Shown here: one piece after another, positions 1-12,400 of the stretch
Layout: each line of letters opens with the position of its first letter
How positions within the stretch are numbered: the stretch's first letter is position 1
Assembly (NCBI GenBank): GCA_037349105.1
Contig: JAYJMM010000039.1
Coordinates: 1,364,001 to 1,428,000 of the forward strand
DNA from: Limnomonas spitsbergensis
Taxonomy: Eukaryota; Chlorophyta; Chlorophyceae; Chlamydomonadales
Length of the DNA: 64,000 nucleotides
Reading direction: 5' to 3'
Notes under the pieces: model-generated
Database searches by the model: none
Seen by the model: the letters and a program-made list of their open reading frames with translations, nothing else
What the model was told of the DNA's origin: nothing
Position numbers and translations under genes: made by a program

Positions 1-282
1 AGAGACTATTAAACACTACAAACAACAATGATTGCCACCGATGTTCTGGGTGGCAGCTCACTACATGGCCATAGGCATAGACATGATCTTCTGTCCGTGT
101 CCCGCCTCTCTGCATTGTCTATTTGACCTTGGCCCACTCATGGCTCAGTTGATGCTGATGACAGCTCATGGCATGGACAAGGTCCTGTGTCTTTCATGCT
201 TGTTGCCCTGCTACCTTTATATTATTTATTTTATTTATTTATTTTATTATGTAATTTGTGTAACCTGTCACCACCCATGGTG
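1..282. other. Intronic or intergenic sequence, no gene seen
   Basis: AT-rich stretch (TTTAT runs near 220-250) before the junction copies of the helical-repeat gene. Weak echoes of the exon start (gacagctcatgg near 160-173) suggest it is intron of that gene. No coding exon is recognised. Confidence 0.3.
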
Positions 283-414
283 ATTTGGTGACAGCTCAAG
301 ACATTGCCACAAGCTTGTGGGCATGTTAAACTGAACCTGGTTGCCACAGGTCTGTCATGGTTACGGCGCAAGACATCGCCATGGTAATGATAAACTGAAA
401 CCTGGTTGCCGCAG
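283..414 (+). repeat. Tandem copies of a splice acceptor and exon start
   Basis: Two degenerate copies of the beginning of the following exon lie upstream of it. The exon phrase gtgactgctcaagacattgc has relatives at about 290-307 and 358-382. The intron end (acctggttgccacag) occurs at about 338-350 and again at 400-414, directly before the exon. Repeat spacing is about 60-65 bp. I infer that the intron grew by duplication across its 3' splice junction. Confidence 0.65.
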
Positions 415-1827
415 GTGGTCATGGTGACTGCTCAAGACATTGCCATGATCTTGTGGGCGTGTGCCAAGATGAAACACAGCGATGCAAGCCTGGTGGACCT
501 CCTAGCCACCAAAGCGGTCCGGCATCTGGAATCCTTCAAGCCATTAGAGCTCGCCAGAACACTCCTTGCGATGACGGAGCTCCGGATGCCGCACGCGGAG
601 CTCTTCTCGGCGGTCGTGCGCAGTGTTTCGCGGGAGCGGGAGATCGACGCCTCGATCGAGCTAGGCGTCGTCGCGATGACAATGGACGCGTTTGCGTCGG
701 GGGGTCTTGCCTTGCTGGCGAAGGCCGCGCCCGTCGAGTTTGCCGTGCAGCGGGTGCAGGAGGCCTTGCTGATGCTGCGAAGGCTGCGGGAGCCGCTGGC
801 AGACCAGCTCTGGCACCCGCAGTGTCGAGCCACGCCGGACGACGTCGTGCACATGGCGGGAGCGCTGAAGCTGGTGCTCCGTAAGGAGCGGGAAGCGGGC
901 ATGCTGAGTGACGGGGAGTTCAAAGGAGACGTGCTGCTAGTGCAGGCCGTGACTGGCCGCATGGAGGCTTTGGTCCCGGCTTGCAGCCCTTGGCAGCTGG
1001 CGGGCATGCTGTCAGGGGTCGAGGGTCTGCGATTCGACGGGCTGATGCTGGCAGCGGCAGCCTCCAGCCAGATGAAGCTGCTGCTGAGTGTCGATCTGAA
1101 GTCGATAGCAGCCCAGGAGAAGCCGCGCGCAGGGTTTCCGGAGCAGGAGGAGGGGGTCCTTTCGGGGGGGCCGAGCCGTGCAGGTGCCGGGCTGCTGAGG
1201 CACGCCGCGGCCGTGTTGCATGCGTGCGTCCAGCTGGGATTGAACGATGCAGAGCTGACGGCGGCCCTGGAATCGCTCGTAGTCACCGTGGCTGCCGCTG
1301 CCCGGGGAGGCCTGGAGAGCTCCCCCTCCTCGCTTATCGACATTCCGAGCCCAAAGCTGCTGGTGCAGCTGCTCTGTGATTGCCACCCCGGGGGCGCGGG
1401 GTCTGGCGCCAGCAGGCGGGAGCTGCGCGGCGCTGTCTCCCGGATGCTGCCGCTGGCCTCGGGTGTGCCTGCTAGCCCAGGCCAGCTGGTCCAGGCGCTG
1501 TCCATTTACGCCTCGGGCATCGTGGTGTCTATGGCGGCGGTGAAGGTGGAGGCTGCAGCTGCTGCTGCTGCTGCTCGAAACAGTCCTGTTGGAGCAGCGG
1601 CCGAAGGAGACTCCGCTGCTGTTAGCGATGTTGAGGCGGATATTGCCGCGTTGGAGATTCTAGCTGATGCGTTGCTGCGGCAGGGTCCGTTGTCGACGCG
1701 CCTCGGTGCGGAGGATGTGTCCGCCCTGGCGGCTGCGCTGCCGAAGGCCGTGACATGTGCACGGGCAGTGGAGTCATCGAAGTGCTCGAGGCTGCTCGAA
1801 CTGGAACTTGCGCTATCGGCCTTGTAG
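415..1827 (+). CDS. 3' terminal exon of a RAP/OPR-like helical-repeat protein
   Basis: Open frame of 470 residues from a cag acceptor to TAG at 1825-1827. It starts inside a gene whose earlier exons lie outside the window. Near the start, residues AQDIAMILWACAKMKHSD and then LARTLLAMTELRM have the paired-helix pattern (LWA-AK) of the degenerate repeats in algal and plant organellar RNA-binding proteins with RAP or octotricopeptide architecture. Such proteins usually act in chloroplast or mitochondrial RNA processing. No C-terminal RAP domain is visible, so the function is inferred from the repeats only. Near residue 380 there is an alanine run encoded by a GCT microsatellite (about 1555-1577). 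High GC and a strongly biased third position support coding. A long antisense ORF over the same bases is a shadow. Confidence 0.55.
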   Translation: MVMVTAQDIAMILWACAKMKHSDASLVDLLATKAVRHLESFKPLELARTLLAMTELRMPHAELFSAVVRSVSREREIDASIELGVVAMTMDAFASGGLALLAKAAPVEFAVQRVQEALLMLRRLREPLADQLWHPQCRATPDDVVHMAGALKLVLRKEREAGMLSDGEFKGDVLLVQAVTGRMEALVPACSPWQLAGMLSGVEGLRFDGLMLAAAASSQMKLLLSVDLKSIAAQEKPRAGFPEQEEGVLSGGPSRAGAGLLRHAAAVLHACVQLGLNDAELTAALESLVVTVAAAARGGLESSPSSLIDIPSPKLLVQLLCDCHPGGAGSGASRRELRGAVSRMLPLASGVPASPGQLVQALSIYASGIVVSMAAVKVEAAAAAAAARNSPVGAAAEGDSAAVSDVEADIAALEILADALLRQGPLSTRLGAEDVSALAAALPKAVTCARAVESSKCSRLLELELALSAL

Positions 1828-1889
1828 CCGGGTAAAACAGTACTTGTTTTTCTGGTCATTATTTGGCAGGCTTCGTTTTAACGCATTGT

Positions 1890-1894
1890 TGTAA
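1890..1894 (+). terminator. Possible polyadenylation signal TGTAA
   Basis: TGTAA, the usual chlorophyte polyadenylation motif, lies 63 bases after the stop of the helical-repeat gene. Short motif, so chance occurrence is possible. Confidence 0.35.
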
Positions 1895-3445
1895 ACGATG
1901 CTCCCACTTCTACCCGCTCGTCTTCGGGTCGATCTGAACGAACGGTACGAGAGGTGACTCTTGGTTCTCAATTTCATGTTCTCTATGAGACGCTGGTAGT
2001 TCTTTGAGATCTTAGGAATGGTGTTTGAAATTTCAGTATATGTGTTGCGGACAGCAAGGGTGAGGGCGCTGAGACCGGCTGCTAGACTCCTAACTCGTGA
2101 CAAATTTGGCTTGGAAGTACACGTACGACATGATGTAACTTAGAGCACCATGCACAAGCAAGCCAGGCTTCAGGTGCAGCATCGACGCCGCATCGGCGTT
2201 TTCTTTTCATGTGAGCGTCAGCCTTGCCCCCCCCCCGTGCAACATATAGTTAAAATCATAACAATCGAAATGCAGCTGTTGTAAAGTTTTTGTTTATTCC
2301 CCCGCAACCGCGAGCCCTGCCTCAGTTGCACGTCGCCTGCAGAGCGTAGCCGATCACCCTCGCTTGAAAAAGACAGTCCAATGATATTATTCCGGCTGTA
2401 TATCGTGTTAGCATGTCACCATCACCGCCTGCGTTAACAGCCGTGTAATTTGCAACTTCTGCAAATCAAATTTGTGGGGTAATAACGGCATCACCGACAA
2501 TCCACAAGGGGCAACATCTGCGATGTTCCGTGCTTTATTAGCCGCCGTTATCATGTTAAGCAGTGTGGCCAAAGGAGACTCGCACTGGTGCCTGATGATA
2601 TACTCCCTGTCAGGTGGGTTGGATGTTGCAACAGGCGTAAGGCCATTGTGTGCTTCGACATTTCGGTACGGTGTTGAATGAAACGTCATTCGCCATGACG
2701 TGACTGTCGCTGCAGCAGCGACGCTGCTGAGCGACCTGCTTGATGAGCCCGTGAGGTTGCATTTTTTTCACTTGATTATAATGACGTATATATTGACTCA
2801 TTTGTGTCATAATACAAAAATGAGTCCATGCAAGAGTGCATAGCCATGCAATGCCCCACAAAAGGCATGCCTCTTTGTTGGTTGTGATCCAAGGAATGAA
2901 ATACCGGTATAACGTCCACCCAGACGACTTCATGGATACCGCAATATGTGCAAACCATGCCAAGCATGATACAAGCATGTCCACGGATGTTTAAGCATGT
3001 GCTAATCACGCCATCGCAAGCATGACACAAACGTTTCCAGGGGTGTGTCAGCATGTGCAAATCACGCCATGCGTCGCAAGCATGACACAGCAAGCGTGTC
3101 CAAGCCAAGGGTTTCCTAGCAGGTGCAAATCTCTGCTTGTATCTCAAGCATGTTAAGTCGTTTTTCAAAGGCTTATAGGAGTAATAAAGTAGCTGGCATT
3201 GCTCTTGCCTTTCAAGGCCTGCCTTTCGTTTGCTGTCAACGGTGCTGTCTTGTCCATGGGTGTCTTTGCATGTCCAAATTGCTGCTTGTATCTCGACCTG
3301 AGCGCTGTGGTGCCCATGCCTGCGCGCATAAGAATGCAAACCATGTCTGACAGCTCAAGCATGATGCATCCAGGCAGTCCTGTCCATGTGTCTCTTACTT
3401 CTGTCCATGCGTATCTGAACAGCGCCCACTTGCTGTCCATCGCAG
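1895..3445. other. Intergenic region and probable 5' end of the peptidase gene
   Basis: No convincing exon is seen. The first exon(s) of the C11 peptidase gene (start codon, any signal peptide) should lie here or just before 3446, because exon 1 as called begins in phase 1. From about 2935 to 3300 there is a degenerate tandem repeat of roughly 60-80 bp built on aagcatgacac and caaatcacgccatg. Confidence 0.4.
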
Positions 3446-3474
3446 ATAATGGGTTAGAGTGCGACCAGATGACG
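3446..3474 (+). CDS. C11 peptidase exon 1 (first recognised)
   Basis: Twenty-nine bases between tccatcgcag and gtgcgt, phase 1 to 0, reading DNGLECDQMT. The DN-LE pattern matches the N-terminal beta-strand motif of C11 peptidases. Its short length makes it uncertain. The upstream exon supplying the first base of the Asp codon was not found. Confidence 0.4.
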
Positions 3475-6400
3475 GTGCGTTTTCCGCTCGTGTCCTGAAA
3501 CCTGTCATCGTGCACATGGTCTGCAAGACACCTGTCTTTGTTGCTGGTGGTTTGGTTTGTTCTCTGGTGTCCGTCTCGGTTTTCGTTTCTGGTTTTCTTC
3601 CGGTTCGCTCTGCCTGACCCTTCTGAAAAAGGCTGTGGGTAGTAACGTCAACTTTGTAACAACAACCTGATGCCTCCACCAATGACAGAATGCACAGTCA
3701 TCAGCAACCCCTATGCCCACTATTTTCCTGTCCCGCCGGCTACCACTGACAATGAGTGAATGCATGGTCACTCTTTTCCTGTCTCTGTGACATTTTTTCT
3801 CACTCCTGTCCTCACTACGCTCCTGTCCCCTCCGGCTGCTACCACTCCCGGTATGACTTCTACAGAACCTACAGGTGAGCCCATCGTCCCTAGTCATGAA
3901 CTAATGATTGCCTGAAACCCAAACCCACACCGTACATGTACAGCTGCACACACACCGGTGCGCATCAGAGGACGCGCACAGAGCACACAGCTTCTGCTTC
4001 TGTTGCTTCTGCTTCTGTTGCTTCTGCTGCTGTTGCTGCTGCTGCCGCTGGTTCAAGCCTCTGACCCCTTGTGCTTGCACCTGCATCAGCTTCTTTGCAC
4101 CAGCAGTATATTTTTTGCACCAGCAGTACCTTCTTTGCATCAGCAGTAGTTTCTTTGCACCAGCAGTAGGCAGTAGCCCACCTCCCGGGATAAAAGTAAA
4201 CAAATGTTAAGCCATGAAGTGTGGATTAAGGAAGCCACCCGCTCGGCCATAGCACTGGGTAGGGTAGGCTGCCATCATGTCTCAGGATACTCTTCTCAAG
4301 TAGTGGAATACCGTCAGCCTCCACCCGCATCACCAATCACCATACGTCCCAGTGTCCAGACAGGCGGTGGTAGACTGTCAATGTCTTCTGTCGATGCAAT
4401 CTGAAGGGGATCGCCTTTGCCTTTTCAACACCTTGGAACGCTGCCCGCATTCCCCAAATGCCTTGTTTTCCGCCCGGCCAATCAACAACAGAACCTCGTC
4501 GAAGGAATGAAGCAGATTCCCACTGGCGCCCCAAGCATATACTCGATGATCGATCGGTACGATGCCCAGTAGGCCGAGTCTAGCACAAAGTGTCTCATGC
4601 CGTCTAGCCATGTCTAGCACAAAGATGTCTAGCCATGTCTGGCCATGTCCACCACAAAGTGTCTCATGCTGTCTTGAAGTGCCCTGTGTTGTTTTGAAGC
4701 TTATATTGTCGTCATGTAGCAGCTGATGGAAGGCAGCTGCAGTTCCGTGGTGATGGAGGGTCTGATGTCAACTAGCCTTGGTGACTGTCTCACTCTGCCT
4801 TTCTACTCGTGCAGCTGCCTGGGACAGTGCAACTCCCAGGACGGTTCCGACATTTTCCATTCCGCCTGGACCAATGCAAAGGACATCATAATCAGCGCAG
4901 GTGCGAAGCAGCTGGCTGTGCGTCTGCATGTCGGGCTGCCAAGCAAAGCATGCACATGCCCACACTCACCTTACATGCACCAAGAGTCTTGGTTGTAAAT
5001 GGTTACAGTTTTGGCATGGCCGCGGCCCATTCCGCACTGTTTCATGCATGACCCTCGTGCCTTGGCGTTTTTTCTTCTTCTGTTGATGCTGTGGAATGAG
5101 CTGACAGTTTCCTGCCCGGTCTTCTACAGGGGGAAAGATTGAGACAATCAAGGTGTGGAATGTGTGAGGTCACTCAGCCGGATTCACACGTGACATCCCT
5201 CATCACACAATGCCCCAGCCAGGCTCAGGCTTTGGTGCATGTCAGCATGCCAGTTCTCCATGCATGGACATTTTCACATCAGATAATTATATGAGCAGAT
5301 CCATGCGCATGCTTGCATGGAGGCCCCTTCATACATGCATGGACCACAGCGCATGCATGGACATGTACATGGACACTGCAGCATCAGTTGACTACATGGG
5401 CAGACGAAGAGCCCAATGCTTTGCTCCGCGACCCCCACCAAGGGAACTCTGCTCTTGCCGTGTTCCCCCCTCTGGATCTCCTCTCTCTAGGACTACCCTG
5501 AACCGAACCAGAGCACCTCTGACAGTATGGCGGCGTTTATCGAACGTGCTTATCGTGAAATGGCAGACGGAGACGTACCTTGTACTCAGTACATGCTCCT
5601 TCTGAATGGTGAGAGATGCATTTGCACGATCTGAGGGGTGAATGGTGCAAAGGCTCCTCCAGAACGGTGAGCACATCTCCTCTGCTCTGCCCCTGATTCA
5701 ACCCCCCTGCCACATCTACGTGACATTCCTCCATTGCTGTACCCCCAATTCACCTTATTTCAGGATCCGAAAACCATGGTGCCCTGGCCCCTTCTGAACG
5801 GTGAAAACACCTTCTCTGCTATGCCCCTGATTTACCCCCTTCCCACATCTGCCTGACATTCCTCCTTTGCTGTGTGCCCCACTTCTTTCCCAATCCGTAG
5901 ACCATGGTGGATCCTGGGGGGTGAGTGCTGTGCATGGGTGAGGGTTTAGGGTTGAAAGTGCTGGGCATGTGTGAGGGTTTAACATTTAGGGTTTTGTGTG
6001 CTGGGCATGAGTGAGGGTTTGACGTTTTAGGGCTTTAAGTGCTGGGCAAGGGTGAGGGTTTGACATTTAGGGTTTCAAGTGCAGGCAGTGACAGAATGTC
6101 CTCGGGACAACTGGGAAGTTTATCTATACCTGGCCCGGCATGAAGGACCTACATTGGGAAGAAGGGGCTGCACTGACCTGCGACCTCTATCCCCTGGGCG
6201 CGTATCTGCACCTGGGCAGGCATGAAGGGCCTAGAGTATGATCCATAAGGAGCACTGCCCTGCATCCTCTGCGGACCATTTGCCCTCTGGACCCCCTGGC
6301 AGCTTTCCTTATCTCCGCCCGGGCAGGAATGAAGGGCCTGGATTATGATTTATGAGTGATGGGTAGCACTGCCCTGCATCCTCTGGAACACTTGTCCTCT

Positions 6401-9400
6401 ACCCTTCTGGACCCCCTGCCTGCTTTTCGTATCTGCACCTGGGCAGGCATGAAGGGCCTGGATAATGAGCAGCACTGCCCTGCATCCGTCTCTGCCTGGC
6501 AGTGTGAGCCCTGTTGAGGCAGCCATGCTCTGTTTGACAAGGAGTGGGTGAAGGTACACTGGCTTGATACATACCACCTATCCCTGCTTAAAGGCGTGAA
6601 GGTAAAACACCCACCTGGCACAGGGAACTCAACCTACATCCTTACCTTTTTTTTCAGGGCATGGGCGAGGACACGCATACGACTGTGACAACTGCCAGCA
6701 GCTCGACAAAGATAGCTGCATGGATGGACCTGCCTTCTCTAACGCAAGGTGAGCCTTCAATTGTGGTAGCTCTACATAGCTGCATGAATGGAGTAATGGA
6801 CCTGCCTTCTCTCAAGGAAGGTGAGCCTTCAATTTGACATAACGAGGCGCCAATCAATGTGTCAAATGGTTCAATAGTTGGCTGCCGTCTCTCTCATAAG
6901 ACATGGCCCTCAGATCGTAATAGCAAGGCATCTAGTCGATATGCCAAATGGTTTAATTTAATAGTGAAATAGGGATGCTTTCTCTCACACAAGGCATGGC
7001 CTTCGCACATGGTACTCACACAAGGCATCTAGTCAATACCGGTATGCAAAATGGTACAATAGTGGACGAGGCAGCCCGACTTGAGGACCCTTAATGGGGT
7101 TCAGTGTCATGCCACTGAGCTGCCTGTCATGTCTGCTGAACCGATGAGCTGCATGCCATGTCTGCTGAACCGATAAGCTGCATGCCATGTCTGCTGAACC
7201 GATAAGCTGCATGCCAAGTCTGCTGAACCGATGAGCTGCATGCCATGTCGGCTGAACCGATGAGCTGCATGCCATGTCTGCTGACCCAATAAGCTGCATG
7301 CCATGTCTGCTGAACCGATGAGCTGCATGCCATGTCTGCTGAACCAATAAGCTGCATGCCATGTCTGCTGAACCGATGAGCTGCATGCCATGTCTGCTGA
7401 ACCAATAAGCTGCATGCCATGTCTGCTGAACCGATGAGCTGCATGCCATGTCTGCTGAACTAATAAGCTGCATGCCATGTCTGCTGAATTGATGAGCTGC
7501 ATGCCATGTCTGCTGAACCAATAACCTGCATGCCATGCCTGCTGACCCGATGAGCTGCATGCCATGTCTGCTGAAGCGATAAGCTGCATGCCATGTCTGC
7601 TGCACCAATAAGCTGCATGCCATGCCTGCTGAAGCGATAAGCTGCATGCCATGTCTGCTGCACCAATAAGCTGCATGCCATGCCTGCTGACCCAATAAGC
7701 TGCATGCCATGTCTGCTGAACCAATAAGCTGCATGCCATGTCTGCTGAACCAATAAGCTGCATGCCATGTCTGCTGAACCAATAAGCTGCATGCCATGTC
7801 TGCTGCACCAATAAGCTGCATGCCATGCCTGCTGACCCAATAAGCTGCATGCCATGCCTGCTGACCCAATAAGCTGCATGCCATGTCTGCTGAACCAATA
7901 AGCTGCATGCCATGTCTGCTGCACCAATAAGCTGCATGCCATGCCTGCTGACCCAATAAGCTGCATGCCATGTCTGCTGAACCGATGAGCTGCATGCCAT
8001 GTCTGCTGAACCAATAAGCTGCATGCCATGCCTGCTGACCCAATAAGCTGCATGCCATGTCTGCTGAACCAATAAGCTGCATGCCATGTCTGCTGCACCA
8101 ATAAGCTGCATGCCATGTCTGCTGAACCAATAAGCTGCATGCCATGCCTGCTGAACCAATAAGCTGCATGCCATGTCTGCTGAACCAATAAGCTGCATGC
8201 CATGCCTGCTGACCCAATAAGCTGCATGCCATGCCTGCTGACCCAATAAGCTGCATGCCATGCCTGCTGACCCAATAAGCTGCATGCCATGTCTGCTGAA
8301 CCAATAAGCTGCATGCCATGCCTGCTGACCCAATAAGCTGCATGCCATGTCTGCTGCACCAATAAGCTGCATGCCATGTCTGCTGAACCAATAAGCTGCA
8401 TGCCATGCCTGCTGAACCGATAAGCTGCATGCCATGTCTGCTGAACCGATGAGCTGCATGCCATGTCTGCGGAACCAATAAGCTGCATGCCATGTCTGCT
8501 TATCCTGTTCACTACAGACAGAAGGGAAGGAAAATACGCTCCGCAGGGGCTTGTGAGGGCTAAGAAAACAGTATGGCATGGGCCGATGCCGTGTCCGCGC
8601 CGTTACCATCATAACAAGAGAAATATCGAGCAAGCTATGGTGGCTTGCGCTTCCGGCTGTGTTATACTAACTGACTGGTGGCTTGCGCTCCGGCTGTGTT
8701 TAACTGGCTGTCTATCCATTACAAGACCTTCTGATCCATCTTGCGCATGACTGTGTGCTGTTCAGGAATCTCCCAAGGCTTGGCAGCTGCCGGACTTGCC
8801 AAGCTTGATATTATTGTGAGTCGTTAATAAGGCTGCAATGCATCGTCCTCAGCCGACCATGTCCTTTTATTGTTTATCTGAAAGCTTGGAATTCCTGCTG
8901 TGCTTTTAAGTAACAGAAAGCTCAATGTCATTTCAGTTCACCTAGATAATGCAATAATGTTTTGCTGATGCCCTGCACCAAAGCTTGCATGCTGTAAGGA
9001 TGCACTGGTGATGCAACCTGATGACCGCATGCATGGATGCATGGATGCATGGATGCATGGATGTATGGATGTATGGTTGCATGGATGTATGGATGCATGG
9101 ATGTATGGATGCATGCATGTATGGATGTATGGTTGCATGGATGTATGGATGCATGGATGCATGGATGCATGGATGTATGGATGCATGGATGCATGGATAT
9201 ATGGATGCATGGATATATGGAACCATGGATGTATGGATGCATGTACACATAGTTGCATGGATGCATGGATGTATGGATGTATGGTTGCATGGATGTATGG
9301 ATGCATGGATGTATGGATGCATGGATGCATGGATGTATGGTTGCATGAACGCATGGTTGCATGGATGCATGGATGTATGGATGTATGGATGCATGGATGT

Positions 9401-12400
9401 ATTGCTACATGGACGCATGGATGCATATATGGATGCATGGATGTATGGAACCATGGATGTATGGATGCATGGACGCATAGTTGCATGGATGCATGGATGT
9501 ATGGATGTATGGATGCATGGATGTATGGATGCAGGGTTGCATGAACGCATGGTTGCATGGATGCATGGATGTATGGATGTATGGATGCATGGATGTATGG
9601 CTACATGAACGCATGGTTGCATGGGCGCATGGATGTATGGATGTATGGATGCATGGATGTATGGATGCATGGATGTATGGTTGCATGGATGTATGGATGC
9701 ATGGATGTATGGATGCATGGATGTATGGATGTATGGTTGCATGAACGCATGGTTGCATGGATGCATGGGTGTATGGATGCATGGATGCATGGATGTATGG
9801 ATGCATGGATGCATGGATGTATGGATGCATGGATGCAAGGATGCATGGATGCATGGATGTATGGATGTTTGGTTGCATGAACGCATGGTTGCATGGATGC
9901 ATGGATGTATGGATGCATGGATGCATGGATGTATGGATGCATGGACGCATGGTTGCATGGACGCATGGATGCATGGATGTTTGGATGCATGGATGTATGG
10001 ATGCATGGTAGCAAGGATGCATGGATGCATGGATGTATGGATGTATGGATGCATGGATGTATGGATGTATGGTTGCATGGACGCATGGTTGCATGGATGT
10101 ATGGACGGATGCATGGATGTATGGATGTATGGAACCATGGTTGCATGGATGTATGGATGTATGGATGTATGGATGTATGGATGCATGGATGTATGGATGT
10201 ATGGATGCATGGATGCATGGATGCATGGATGCATGGATGTATGGATGTATGGATGCATGGATGTATGGATGTATGGATGCATGGATGCATGGATGTATGG
10301 TTGCATGGATGCATGGATGCATGGATGTATGGATGCATGGATGCATGGATGTATGGATGTATGGTTGCATGGATGTATGTATGTATGGATGTATGGATGC
10401 ATGGATGTATGGATGCATGGATGTATGGATGCATAGATGCATGGATGATGCAACCATATTACCAAAACCGTGGATGCAACAATGCAATGATGCAACCAGA
10501 CTCCCAGATGCAGAGTTGCAGCCAGATGAACAGATGCAACGATATACTCATATACTTCCCGTATGCAAGGATGCAACGATGCACTGATGAAAGAAGATAT
10601 CAAGATCATATTATTTCTAAGTATCGTCGAGTTTATCATTTGTTCCTGTCTGTGTGTCGCAGGGATTCGACGCGTGCTGTGAGTACCTTAGAAGGCAATG
10701 GCATGTAACATGTACTGCTGGCATCCTCCAGGCCTGACAATGCTGTACTGCTGCTTCATACGGGTAACCCCATGGTCCCTCTCTTCTTGGCCTGCCACCT
10801 GTACTGCTGGCACGGGTATGTACACCTTGTCTCCTGGTATAAAAACTGTACTGCCGGCATTAGCAAGGAACAGCCTAGCACTTTTCCACTCGTGGCAAAG
10901 CCATCCGCCAAGGTTGATCTCCCCATCCTAACTCCTGAAATCATGAATCTGTGTAATGCTGCTGCGATGCGCCTTCATCACTTGTTTTCACCGATGGCTC
11001 ATGCTGACGAACTGCATGGTTCCTGTGTGTCCATGTCGCCGATGTCCCACCAGTGATGTCCAATTACGAAGTGGCGCTGCAGCTAGCTCCATACGCTAGG
11101 TGAGGAGTCTGCCGCCTCGTCCCGCGCCATCGCTACGGTCAATTTGGGGTTTATTGAGCTTCACTGAAGCCAGCACCCGGCCTATGGCCGCAGGGGGGGC
11201 TGGTGCAGCAAGCCATGCTGCTTGGGCAGAAGATTTCCCTTCATTTTTTGTTTGGTTCCACAGGTTCTAGAACCATTTGTTTGCCCCTTGCCGTAGGCTG
11301 GTCAAGGCTTGGTGCCAATGGGCCTAGTGGTGGCCACCCGGAGGCTCCCTTGAGGGTGGTGTCGCGTCTTGCGTGTAATAAAATAAACACACAACAAACT
11401 ACAAACTACAGGTCACCCCTTTTCTCATCCCTCTATATTCCACGCCCCTTTCCTCCATATTCCACACACACAAATAAAAAATGTAATAACAAATAAAATA
11501 AAATTAATACAAATATAATATATATATATTTATTTATTTATTTTATATATTTTATATTTATTTATATTATATATATATATATATGTTTTTTAAGCACAAA
11601 ATATTTCCCCCTTCCCTCCATATTCCACCCCCCTTTCCTCCATATTTCACACCCCTTTTCTGACCCCACCTCTACAGTCTCAGCCCCTTTCCTGACCCCT
11701 TCTCCCCAGTCCTTACCCTGCTCCTGACATCTCTTATGGGATATATCCCACAGGTACCTTCTGGCCAGTGAGTTGACAGAGCCAAGTGCTGGATGGGACT
11801 GGGCATCGCTCGCTACCTCCATGAGTGACTACGCTGCAATGAGGTGTGTGTTGGAGGGTGAGGGTGAGTGGTTGACGAGGTGTGTGTTAGGGGACTGGGC
11901 ATCGCTCACTACCTCCATGAGTGACTCGGCCGCAATGAGGTGTGTGTTGGGGGGGAATGCTTTCAAAGCAAGATGTATTCATAGGCTCAGTACTCTTAGC
12001 CTTAGTATTAGCACTATTGTATTTCCTGGCTCGCTTCATTTACAACTAAATTCCCAACCATCTTTATCATGGTTTTAAAGATTCTGTGTGAGGGTAAATG
12101 GTTGGTGGGGCCAGGTGAAGGATGGGACAGGAGGGATTGGGTATCGCTCATGCCATCACGGCCTGGAGAGCTGCTGGTTGAGCTTTGACGGCCTTTGCAG
12201 TTGTCAACGCTGGCGTACCTCTACAGGCTTCCCTCCCACTCCCTCTCAGCCCCTACGAACAAGCTGCCCTCCCTCCTCCAGGCCCCCTATTGACATGCTG
12301 CCCTCCCCCCCTCAGCCTCCCTCTCAGACGGCTCACACTGCTCACCTTACCCTGTCACCCCTTGGCTCACCACAGCCGCTCCAAAGCGTTCGGCGATGAT

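Noticed and set aside
432..1505. 357-codon minus-strand ORF antisense to the helical-repeat exon
   Set aside because: Ser/Arg-rich shadow of a GC-biased coding exon; the plus strand shows the helical-repeat motifs.
7033..8633. Long minus-strand ORFs of ~350-508 codons (WHAAYWFSRHGMQLIG repeats)
   Set aside because: They read through a 29-bp tandem array in several frames at once. The array lies in an intron of the plus-strand peptidase gene.
8942..10639. ORFs up to 565 codons on both strands through the ATGCATGG array
   Set aside because: An 8-bp repeat without stop words is open in many frames; composition is Met/His/Cys/Trp only.
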